Positions 26,004 to 37,262 of a stretch of 64,000 nt of DNA are shown here, in pieces. The notes under the pieces were generated by a model, which did no database searches, was not told where the DNA came from, and saw only the letters and a list, made by a program, of their open reading frames with translations. A program made the position numbers and the translations under genes. The stretch spans positions 3,391,001 through 3,455,000 of the forward strand of contig NC_092561.1 of assembly GCF_037975245.1 (NCBI RefSeq), read 5' to 3'. Each line of letters opens with the position of its first letter. The first letter of the stretch is position 1. Origin of the DNA: Apostichopus japonicus. Taxonomy: Eukaryota; Echinodermata; Holothuroidea; Aspidochirotida; Stichopodidae.

Positions 26004-26767
26004 AACGCCAAAACCGAAAAAAAATATGTAAACCTAAGTCACTATGTGAATACAAAGTTATCGCCACATAATGACCAAGAACAATTTAAGTCCTTATGTG
26101 GCACCTTAATAGCTCCTCCACATAGCGACCAGGAACATTTTATTTATCATGCGATCATTACACTGCCACATATGACCGTCAATACCGACAATATTCACAA
26201 TTCCCTATGTTTATCGCCACACAAGGACTAACGAACTGTGTTATTCTTTATGTGGCGATATGCAAATCCCCATTAAGGACTAACGCAGTTCGTTAGTCCT
26301 TATGTAGCAATTTGCGAGTATCCACATAAGGACTTACGCAGTTCGTTAGTCGTTATGATAAATAAAATGTTCTTGGACAGTATGTGGAGGAGCTATTATA
26401 GTGCCACATAAGGACTTAAATTGTTCTTGGTCATTAAGTGGAAATAACTTTGTACTTATGATAATTCATAGGGCATTTGTCACGCTACTGTGATCCTCAT
26501 GTCAAATTTAATGTTATTATTGTGTTGCCACTATCCATCTACACTAAATGAAACCTAAAGATATCTACCATGACAATGTTGTGTCTTAAATTTGGTTAAA
26601 ATTTGGCAAAAAAGGCAGAAATTTGTGACATTTAAATCTGTTATAATAATAATATATTCTCTTCCTTTATACATGGCTAACATGCCTATTTGTAAATTAA
26701 AATGATTCACATAATGACTTAGGTTTGCATAATGTTTCGGCATATTTGTCGGTTTTGGCGTTATATA
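26004..26767. mobile_element. Foldback/MITE-like DNA element with nested inverted repeats
   Basis: The ends are inverted: AACGCCAAAACCG at 26004-26016 and its mirror at 26750-26762. The match continues inward (AAACCTAAGTCA.TATGTGAAT). Inside, about 26055-26160 is inverted against about 26355-26450 (CCAAGAACAATTTAAGTCC and mirror), and a hairpin around 26265-26310 carries GGACTAACG..GTTCGTTAGTCC. GGAACGCC occurs at both flanks and once in the empty unit B site near 45822, consistent with a target duplication. No transposase frame, so non-autonomous. Confidence 0.8.
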
Positions 26768-26900
26768 GGAACGCCCTGCTGCCGGTACTTATTTTAATAA
26801 CTTCTGATATTTTTACGTCCCAACTAAAGACTCATTTTTTATCATGACTGATCTTGTTTTTTGTCTTTAACTTGTTTATATTAGTTTAATTTATATGATC
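26763..26900 (+). mobile_element. LINE 3'-end RT remnant, right part (unit A)
   Basis: Resumes the interrupted LINE fragment. GGAACGCCCTGC.GCCGGTACTT and then ACTCAT.TTTTA..A.G...ACTGATCT match the uninterrupted unit B copy at 45820-45930, which reads LWNALP and a C-terminal K.HL segment. Confidence 0.65.
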
Positions 26901-27848
26901 GATTGACATATTTTTCCATTTTGCTTTGACTACTTTAAATCTTATGTATCGTATATTTGTAGTTTTTTATTAGGAAATATCCACAAATTTAAATAAAGTG
27001 TGGCTAATTTAGATGACGGCACCGGTAATTTTCACTTTGGGATTGTATTTGGATGCTACTTTGTCACTACGGGTTTGTTACTGTAAAGTTTTTTTTAACA
27101 ACATGAAGAGATATTTCTGTTTACAATTTGTTATAGAGAGCTAAAACCATGTTACCATATTTGGATAGACTTAAGTATAATGGTCACAACATGAATATAA
27201 CTGGTATTGGTTCATGAACAGAAGAGACAACAGTATTATGAGATTTACTGGTATAAATTTTAAGATCATATAGATCGATATTGTAACAGTAAACAGGATA
27301 TTCAAATTCTGAGAACCAATCGGTCTTGAATGTCATTCATGATAACGTGTGGCGTCACAGGTCATTTAATGTTTTCGAACGTTTATCTCGGTAAAACTGT
27401 ATCATGCAAACATGATGAATGAGTCTTAAAAGGATATACTTAAATGATCAAGCATGAGTGATGCTTTATGTTGGAAATGTTAGAAAATTGTGAAATGTTT
27501 AGTTCGATGCCTCGTTTGTGAACCAACAAATGCTTGTTGATGCCGTAATTAGTTCAAAATCTTTTCTATGGCTTTATAAGATTATTTCGCAATTAGTATG
27601 GCAAAGATCGAATGTTCAAGCAACAGCTTTCCAGTAGAGAACTCAGAAGGCGTTGAAGACGGGGACAAGCAAAACTCATATTTTTCAAACTTTAACAATG
27701 ATATGGAGATTTTATGAATTAGTAGCAAGTACCTGTTCATTCATCTTTATTCATAAAACTTTATTTCTGTCCCTTTTGAAATAAACAACATAAGAATGCA
27801 TAGAACATAGCGATTTTAAAGAGAAAGAGACTGACATGTACCCACAAG

Positions 27849-28084
27849 AAGCTTGGAGAAGCTTATAAACGTGAACACCCCTTTACAAAATAAAATACGT
27901 CTCAATATGAAACAATAAAACAAGAGCGAGTGAAAAAAAACACAAAGGAAAGGATCACAGCTATTTAAGCTTGGAGAAGCTTATAAACGTGAACACCCCT
28001 TTACAAAATAAAATACGTCTCAATATGAAACAATAAAACAAGAGCGAGTGAAAAAAAACACAAAGGAAAGGATCACAGCTATTT
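27849..28084. repeat. Perfect 118-bp tandem duplication
   Basis: 27849-27966 is repeated without visible change at 27967-28084, starting AAGCTTGGAGAAGCTTATAA. Unit B has a single copy at about 47133, so the duplication is recent and specific to unit A. An assembly artefact should be considered. Confidence 0.95.
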
Positions 28085-28099
28085 AAGCGGTAAAATGTT

Positions 28100-28760
28100 A
28101 TAACACAGAACCAAGAAATTGTTAAACACAGCTTTTTGGTACTAAGGGCACTTTTGAAAGTAATATTTGGGAGACATTTAATAACATTATCGTGGAGTGA
28201 ATTCCAGATATAAGTCCTTGGACACGAACACTGTGTTGCAAGGAAGTGAGTCTAAAACGTGGAATCGATATAAAATTACATGTATACGGGTAGGATACGA
28301 ATACGTGTCTGTCATTACATACATTAAAGAAACTATTAACATGGATAGAAGAGTAGCTTGTAACAGTTTTAAATAAAAACACCAGTGTGGTAACGATTAA
28401 TATCACATACTGAAAGGGTGTTCATTTAAACAAAAACAAACCATAGTTGGATGATTAACATATTTTTTACTTAAAACAGAACGAATGGCCCTTTTTGGAG
28501 GATAAAAATATGTTGGATTTTAGAAGCATATGTACTGCCCCAAATAATATTTAAATACGATAGGCAAGGTAGAATAAAAGTTCTGTAAAGGACAATAAGA
28601 ATATTCCTAGGTAGCAGGTAAAAAAGGCGATTTATAATTCCAACACAATTTGAAATTTTAATGGAGATATACATATTGTGATCTTTCCAAGAGAGATATT
28701 TGTCAATATAAACTCCAAGGAGCTTGTTGGATATTTCAAATTAATCAACCCCACGAAACG
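28100..28760 (-). mobile_element. LINE RT C-terminal remnant (unit A, minus strand)
   Basis: Minus-strand frames contain the region after the RT catalytic core. At 28471-28674 a piece reads ..KIS..VGIINRLFYLLPRNIL..LYRTFILP.LSY...IWG and ends in an I..LQK block. At 28122-28406 a piece has N...FR...RFRLTSLQHSVRVQG. Frames shift between pieces. This is a second LINE fragment, opposite in strand to the one at 25.6 kb, and is also present in unit B at 47.3-48.0 kb. Confidence 0.75.
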
Positions 28761-30115
28761 TATGATATTGTTACATGATATTGAAATGATGTTAAATAAA
28801 TGTAGCTAACAATTTTATCATAATTTCTCCTTAAGCGGATGATGCTTGGTTTATTTTAACAAAATTTGAGGTCGGATCAATACGTCACAGACAGAAAGTG
28901 CTTTTAATTGATTAATTTCTTTGTTCATAACTAGCAAATTGTGAACATATTGATATTGATTACAAATATATAAATTGTCAATTATTTTTGAAGACCAATT
29001 TGTCTCAAGAAGTTTAAACAGTATACTAATTGGAATGTAACTCGCAGAGAATGGAATCCTCATGAGCATAACTGATTCCAAATATTCCGAAATTTGGAGA
29101 TTCAATAGTAGCAAGTAAAACTTAAGACGCATAGTTTAGAATGAAAGGCGAAAGTGAATAAAGGAAATCTCGAAATATCAAAATATAGACTTCCATTAAT
29201 ATTAGTATTCCTGATATGACACAACTGATAGAGACTTACAGAAATGAGTAATTTCTATTAAATTCTGCCAAACATTTTTAAACCGTTGTTAGAAAAGGCC
29301 ACGTAAATATTTTACAACAACGTGTGCTTCAGTTTCAATGTGAGAAGTTTGTCAGTATTTCCTCAACTGTAAATTTATCGTTCTAACTTAGCTGATATGA
29401 ACATATCTGTTTGTAACCACATATCCTGATTTTCACCTTATCAAAGATTCATGAGTTACGAGATTTGAGGCTTTATCCTTGTCAAGTGGCATATTGTGAT
29501 ACTATGGTATAGATGCGCAAGACTCAGATAATAGCTTTGTTTCGTATATTGTCTTCTTAGTATACCAAAGAAACTGTCACCCATACTCAAACTTTAGCAA
29601 GCATTTTACTGCCACTTTAAAAGTAATATATACCACACAGAAATATTCAGCAGTTTTTCGGATAAACTGCTTTGACTGATGACATTATTGGTGTGTTTTC
29701 GCATTAAAAATATGATTCCCGTGAGACGCACTTTAGGATTTCTTTAACCGTGTATTGCTGATTCACATCTCTTTTGGATATGACAAACGGTTTATGTAAA
29801 GCCTATACGTGTGTAACCACTGTGTATACATACAGCGCAAAGGCTTAATAGCAGTATCACAATGGAGCTTCACTAATGTGCAACGATGCATCAAAACGAA
29901 ATGTAAAAGATATGGTAATAAAAGAATGGAATCGCATGACTTAACAAAATATTACGCAAAAGGTATAGCAACGAATTTTCCCCAGCCTATATTACAGTAT
30001 GAGTTCCTGGTAAGTAAACATGGTAGGCGTGAAATTTCAAACCCAGCTCAGATGTCTTTTAGAACGTCCAATGATGGACGTGAAAGCAACCTTTTCTACC
30101 TTACTGTTTATAGGT

Positions 30116-32040
30116 TTATGGTTATATGTCTGTCTAATGGTAATAATTTGAGTTTTTTATAATTACAATATCTCAAATAGCTCTGACTAATAATATGTAC
30201 AATAAAACATCATATTAAATAAAATAAAATAGAGCAATACGTTATAAATACATTATTGAAAATTTTATTTTCTTCATAATAAATATTTCAAGAAAAGTGT
30301 TCCCTAGCTGCTCACAACTACAATGAGTTGTGTACGAATATAATCTACAAATATTAAAGAAACCCACGGTACAAGGAACTTCAAAAACAAATTAATTACA
30401 ATTTCAATGATTTGTAAATACGAGTCCAAATTTGTATGTTTCTGCCAAAATAATCACTCAAATTTAATGAAACACAAACTGAATGCTCTTTTGTGTTATG
30501 TTAAAGCATACAGGTCTCATAATACATTGTGGAAACTGTAAAATGATAAAATAATACACCTATAAGATGTTAGCTAGTTTTATCAGTATTAATATCTCAC
30601 AATAAATAAGGAAATTTTTATTTTTTCTTGTGAAGCACGAATGTTGCAGGTGAAAATGTTTATGTGTTCACACGATACTACTGTGTTTTGTTTTTACATT
30701 TTTATATTTATTTAATACCTCGTTATATCAGGAAAGTAAATAAAATGGATTGATGAAATGTTCTTTATTTTATATTAAAAATTGTTTTGGTTTGGTATGT
30801 TATGTTTTGTTTCATCCCCGGTGCTGTTGTAGATACATGCACCAACTCCAAACGGGTTTGAGTGGCTCCGTCATCGGACCTGTCTTTGGGTTCGTTATCT
30901 GAATGACATTGTTTGACTCTCCCTCTAGACTTTAATGCATTGTCTTTGCTTTCTTTATCTGAATGAAATAGTCCGACTCTCCCTGAATGTTGTGGTGGCA
31001 GTATTTGTAAACTGATTAGCATATTCAGCATTGCAGTAACATAGCAAAATATTCAGTACACTATGCAACGTATTTCCACTTAAGTGTTCAGTGTTTTAAC
31101 TTTGTCATCAAAATTGTCATGAAGTAGCCAAATATGCGTATATGATTATTAATTGATCACATGCATTTTTCAGAAATGGTCAAGTGCATCGCTTACTTGA
31201 TTTCCAATGTGTTTACACTATCTTTGTTTACTTACGAAGTGTTGTAACAAGTCATGACTCGGGTCACTTATATTTCTTTGCATTGTGGAGACACATATTG
31301 TTAAAATATTGTGAATTAATAGCACAGCAGCAGGGTTGGTAACGTCATTATGGCAACTGAGCATGAGAAAGGTATTTCTTTAAAAGAGAAAATGAAGTTT
31401 TACAAAACTATTGTCCTCACAAACAACTTGAAATTCTGGCTATATTTCAGCCACTCCCTTTCTCGACACGCTTTTGTCAAAACTTCCTTACAACTTGATA
31501 ACTTCCAAGAGGACTAATCGACTTTTATCAATTCTGGAGTTACAATCTGGAAAAGTTTAGACAACAAAATAAACACATCCAAAGGTGTTCAAGGCTAATA
31601 CTGAACGATTATTATCATTAAGCAGTGATGCTTTCTTTCTTGCTTTTTCTTTGATCTTTGCTCTTTGTTTTTGGTTCTTTTCTCTTTTCTTCTTCCTCTT
31701 ACCTATCCTTTGTATTCTTTCGTTTATTGTTTTCGTAAATAGGGACTGCTCGTAAAAGCTCTGCTTCTTCAGTCCTCCTCCACCACCTTGAAATTTAGGT
31801 ATTCACAATTTATTTATATTATATTGAAATAAATTAAACTCAAACTTTGTGGAAACCCTGTATAACGCCCTTTTCACAAATCGCAAGAGCCCCTTTCGCA
31901 CTCTTTCAATTGCCTATTTACGATCGTGCCCTTCTATCTGCTTCCAGTCCCTGGGTAAAGGAATGCACCCTATATTGGGACGGTCTCATCTATTATTATT
32001 ATGTTCATGGAAAACTAGTTGATAGTTGGTGACATAAACT
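30116..32040. other. Start of unit B, no gene supported
   Basis: Aligns with 11.42-13.34 kb and, more weakly, 8.3-10.0 kb. It contains the two-unit 63-bp repeat at 30865-31000. A block at about 31847-32035 (CTTTGTGGAAACCCTGTATAACG and following) recurs at 13163-13340, and more degenerately at 34030-34220. Frames of 60-117 codons exist but none shows a recognisable domain or conserved splice boundaries. Confidence 0.5.
30865..31000. repeat. 63-bp repeat, two units (unit B)
   Basis: Two units of the TCTTTG..TTC.TTATCTGAATGA repeat, counterpart of 12140-12275. Confidence 0.65.
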
Positions 32041-32877
32041 ATACAGTGTAATCTTTAACAAAGGGATATCCCACCGCTGAATACGAATGTCACACTACAT
32101 TGCTAGTAATTGCAGTATCGCAATGTCAAACCACAATTTTGTATTTATGGCGAAGGGCAGAGAAGAGAGGGACGGAAAAAAACGAACAATGATTACACAC
32201 TTTTGACGGGGCCCTGCAGGGTATAATTCTGTTCGGATACTTCCAAGAAGAGGTGTGAGGAATCGGAGATTAATATGTAATTCTAGAAGGGATGCTCATA
32301 TTGTACAGCCGTATATACACAAATGTACCACTGATGAGTCAGCCGCCGAGTCAGAGACGAAATGCTTGAGGGGCGGATGGGATGGGGGTGATGGAGGTAA
32401 GGCCGTAGGCGTGGGATAAACTAGGTTGGTGAGTTGCTAGAAAATGGGATAAATACCCCGGTAGGTCAGGTGTAGCGATACAAATCTATCCCTGCTGATT
32501 AAAAGTTAGGTTATAGGTCTTTAGATAATACTAATAATTGGTTATTATTATTATTGTTAGGCCTTTAAATTATCGCCTCATCACTGAGGTTATGTGGCAC
32601 TAGTAATACCGCTTTAAGAAAGTTATTTGTTTTCCAGAAAAAGAGCTATCAGACACATTACAAATTCTGCTCCACGTTAAGACGCCAGTGCACATTTTAA
32701 ATCACTTAAGTTGTTAAAATTTAATGGTATTATCAGAGTAAATAGTGCAACTTTCACAAAGCGCTAGCTTCAGGGCTTTCTAATTCCCTTTCCAAAAAAA
32801 AAGGTCTTCGTCTTCTTGGTAATCGGCCACCGGTATTTTATTCCTCTGGATTTGAAGAAACAAATAACTGTAGAGAA

Positions 32878-33393
32878 ATACGAAGCCTTTAAATGATCGC
32901 CTCATCACTCAGGTTATACGAAGCCTAAAAATTATCGCCTCCTCACTTAGGTTATACGAAGCCTATATGTATCGCCTCATCACTCAGGTAATACGCAGCT
33001 AGAAAATTATGGCATCATCACTTAGGTTATACGCAGCCTAGAAATTATCGCCTCATCACTCAGGTTATACGAAGCCTTTAATGTATCGCCTTCACTTAGG
33101 TTATGCGAAATGCAGAAATTATCACCTCATCACTTGGGTTTACGAAGCCTATAAAATTATCACCTCATCACTTAGGTCATACGAAGTCTTTAAATTATCG
33201 CCTCATCACTCAGGTTATACGAAGCTTTTAAAGTATCGCCTAATCACTAAGGTTATAAGAAGCCTAGAAATTATCGCCGCATCACTCAGGTTATACGAAG
33301 CCTTTAAATTATCGCCTCATTACTCAGGTCATACGAAGTGTTCAAATTATCGCCTCATCACTCAGGTTATACGAATCCTTTAAATTATCGCCA
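32878..33393. repeat. 38-bp minisatellite (unit B)
   Basis: About 13-14 diverged 38-bp units of the GCCTTTAAATTATCGCCTCA-type, counterpart of 14070-14510. Unit boundaries and copy number differ between A and B, so the array kept changing after duplication. Confidence 0.9.
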
Positions 33394-35620
33394 TATTTGG
33401 TAATGATCCATTTCATTTACTCCTGAAGTAATATTGACTCATTATACCTATATTTAAAAAAAATAATTGGGGACACAAAGTTTCCAAATTTAATGAAGAC
33501 ATCACACAGCATATATGTTTGCGCACCGAAAGAAATTATTATGGCGAGAGCAATGAGAACCAAGCAAACATTATATAATACAAACTTCAGTAACAATATT
33601 AAATAACTTATGTTCACAGACCACATGCAATCGCTTCTGGGAATAAGGGACGCCGTTTGTGTTAAAAAAGACGTACATTAAAAGAACCATATCCAGAGAT
33701 GGAAACATTATCAAGAATTTGATGTAGGGGATGAGTGGGGCGGAGGTTGGGGAGGGAGGGTCAAGTCATGTGTTTTTTCATGTGATTGTCACAATGTCCT
33801 CTACTGGAATAGAATTTTAAGCGGTGGCGCTCTTTGAATAAATGAAATGACATTAAAGAAATGATCTATCACCGTGATAACACCTAATAAAACATAAGAT
33901 TATTTTACCGGGTTATGTTGTTGTCTATATGCTAATGAGTAGTTAATGCAGTCCCTTGATTGTAACACAGGTTGTTACGAAATTTACTCTTCCAAGAAAT
34001 AGCTTATTATAAATTTCTACCACTCTTCCGGTTTTGTGACAACCCTATACAACGCCCATTTTATAATTACAAGAGCTTTTCACTCATCCCTTTACCATTG
34101 GACCCCTCCCCCCCCCCCCACTTGCTTCTTTCCCTTTCAGCCAGAGGTTCAGGAATTGACCCTATATTTGAACGCTCCAACTGTTTTCATATCTTCCACG
34201 ATAATATTATAGGTACCATGATATTGTCGGCCTGGGTCCTCCTTTGCTTTACACAATGAAACGGGCACACAGAGAAATAAACACAAGATAACTCAAGTTT
34301 TTGTGATTCACTCTTTTATTACCATGTAACTTCAGAATTATGAATGAAATATAATAAACAGTAGTGAAGCACAGTTTAACCGAAAAAGTATATCTGAAGT
34401 CGAACGGAACTTAAAGTTATTTGTTTTAACAAGTGCATTGAAACTATCATAGCTTACTACATGAATATCAAAAGGAACACAAACATAAGTAAAACATCTC
34501 AAAATATATTGTTCTAATAGACAATGTAATGCTTTGCTGAGGATTATATGACTCAATTGAATTCTACCAAATTTGAAGAATTGTAAAGTTGATTGTCAAA
34601 TCTCCAAACTCCATCTCAAACCTTACCGAAACGGCCCTCTCAGCAAACCACGTATTTATTCCGAGTAAAAACTAGCATATGTAATTTACCAAAAAGTAAA
34701 AATGTGACTTTTCAGTTTGTCACAAGAGTGAAGGGGATGGTGAACACACATCCCCCTGTAACCCCGGTACAATCCCTGCCCATTTGCGACCAAATGTCAA
34801 ACAGTTTGGGTATGTGATCATTCCCAAATATGGAAAGCGTAGTAAGTAATACAGGGAAAAGATAGTAGGCCTTTACTATATTTCTCCTAATATCAGCTTT
34901 CTACAAAGCAACATAATGTACAACACGTACCAAGTATCGTGGCGGTTCTGGTGGTTCTGTTACATGCACGAAAAGAAGTCACGTATTACACACAACGTAC
35001 TTCTTAACATTATGATCATGATACGAAAATTAAAACTGTGGATTACAACTTAGCTTTTTTGAACGTCATGTTAAAAGTTTTGGAACTTGTAACTTTTAAT
35101 AAAAATTGAATTAAGAAATTTACATTTGTTTGTTGTTTCATTTCATGAAAATATGATTACATGATCCCAGTACAATACATAGCATAATAATTAATTATCA
35201 ATAGTAAGATATATACAGAAAATTGAAGTTATTGCCGTTTAGTCAAATGCAATATTTGAGACAAAATGACGAAAAAGCTTAAAACACAGTAGCATAAGAG
35301 AGCTGTCGGACAATCTAGAATCCAAACAGCTAACATTATAACAGAACAACAGACTGACAGATAGATATAATGGATATTTTGTTAAGAATACTTTAATATT
35401 CATCCGTCGATTTAAACTTTCTTTGACTTATTGTACATAAAATGAAAATAGAAAAAGGAGGTTTCGGGCCCGTGGTCAATAAGGAGGCCAAGAAATGTTG
35501 GGATAAAGAATAATGCCTAGCGTTACATAATATACATGAGAAAATATGCAGGCTTCAAAAAGAGGGCCGGCGGGTTACGTTCTCGGGCCCTCCTGCGCCC
35601 TGAGAGCCCGTAAATGTGAT
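33394..35620. other. Unit B intergenic stretch, no gene seen
   Basis: Holds a C run near 34110, a degenerate copy of the GTGGAAACCCTGTATAACG repeat, and the left member of the paired 0.7-kb repeats. Part aligns with 14.6-16.15 kb of unit A. Nothing supports a gene. Confidence 0.5.
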
Positions 35621-35623
35621 ATA

Positions 35624-36017
35624 TTATACAAATAATGAATGGTTATGAGTGCAATAGTGCAAATATTTCATGAGTTGAAAGATGGAACGTTCCATTCAAC
35701 GAGGCGCAGCCGAGTTGAATGGAACAAATTACATCTTTCAACGAATGAAATATTTGCACTTTGCACGAATGGAAACCATTCATTATTTGTTTTATACAAC
35801 ACCTTAAAATTTGGATATAATTGGATGTAAAATGCACTCATGCAACAGATTGTTTTGAACAGACAGGTTTCTCTGCTCTCTTACCATTGAAAAAAGTGCT
35901 ATCAAAAAAGTATAACGCATGGTTCTATCATCATAGCGTGCAGTAGAGCGGATTTTGCATGCAATCGACGAGCAATTGACCAATCAAATGGCCGGAATAT
36001 AATTAGGTGTTGTATAA
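35624..36017. mobile_element. 394-bp MITE with TTATACAA inverted ends (unit B)
   Basis: Ends TTATACAA (35624-35631) and TTGTATAA (36010-36017) are perfect 8-bp inverted repeats. The left part holds a further inverted repeat of about 55-60 bp arms (GTGCAATAGTGCAAATATTTC at about 35648 and its mirror ending near 35766). The empty site survives in unit A near 16153 (TGATCTATACATG), so it inserted after the A/B duplication. A relative sits inside an intron at 58861-59206. No transposase is encoded. Confidence 0.85.
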
Positions 36018-37159
36018 ACATGTATATTCGTTATGGTTATGACTTATATGTCGGGTATTTACATGATCCCAGTACAGTCCATTAGCATTATAATCAATTT
36101 ATCCGTAGTAAATATATACAGAAAATGAACTAGTTTCCGTTTATTAATAACGCAATATTTGAGAAAAGTTTACGGAAAATCTTAAAACTGTTTTGAACAA
36201 TTTACTAAAAGTTTTGGAACGTGTAGCTTTTAATATAAACTAAAATAGGGAAAAATGAATTAAATATGCAAATTTGTTAGTTGTTTCATGTTTTAAAAAT
36301 GTGTTATTTACATGATCCCAGTACAGTGCATTAGCATAAAAATGAATATATCGGGAATTCATATATACAGAAAATGAAACAAATTTTACTTCGATTCAAG
36401 TTGAGGAACATTCGGACAATCGACAGGACAACAGACGGATAGATAAATAAAGTTCATATTTTGTTAAAAATGCTTTAATATTCATCCGCCGATTGAAAGT
36501 TTCTTGGATTTCTTGTACATAAAATGACTGCAATGGTCTCGGTTCGTGGTCAATAAGGGGGCCAGGAAAATATGGGATAAAGAATAAGGATTTGCGTAAC
36601 AGAATATACACGTGGAAATATGAAGACTTCAAAAAGCGCCCTGGAAGCCCGTAAACGTGATCTATACATGAACATTTTCTATGATTATGACTTATAAATG
36701 AAAATTTTAAATTAACTCTGAATATAAAATGATATCGAGAGACTCATAACTTGTAGTTATAAACTTACATCATCCCCTCCCTGTATGTTTCACTCGCAAA
36801 CCAGATAAATTATTGTTTGAGTATATTGTATGAATTAATTATCGTATTACTTGAAGCAATGTATCTGTGATCCGTCTCATTGTTGACATAGGTTAACTAT
36901 TTATAATGTAGTTAACAAAGTTTAGATATATCTTTTGTCATTCAGTGATTTTTCCTGTCGTGATAAATGTATCGAAATCGAAAAAAAAAAATCAAAAAAT
37001 TTAGCAGGTATCTTGAAAAGAATATTCGTACGCAAAGAAGGTACTGTGTTGTGCTGAAAGTTAACGGAATTTATAATGTTTTCTTGATATCATAAACCTC
37101 CACAATTTATCAAAACTGAAATTGTGTGAGCCGTACAATATATAATTTCCAGCTGTGTT

Positions 37160-37165
37160 TTTATT
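37160..37165 (-). terminator. Candidate polyadenylation signal for copy 2
   Basis: Minus-strand AATAAA about 100 bp after the stop codon at 37263. The matching place in copy 1 is no longer AATAAA. In AT-rich DNA this hexamer occurs often by chance. Confidence 0.35.
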
Positions 37166-37262
37166 AATAATATGTACACTTAATGGCTGAAGTAAATTAA
37201 TCGCGTTCCCATCTTTTGATATTATATTTTACAGCTATGACTTCGTTTCTACTATGTGTAAT

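Noticed and set aside
29809-30162. Plus-strand frame of 117 codons
   Set aside because: The counterpart at about 8.1-8.4 kb is interrupted, and no domain or splice context is recognisable.
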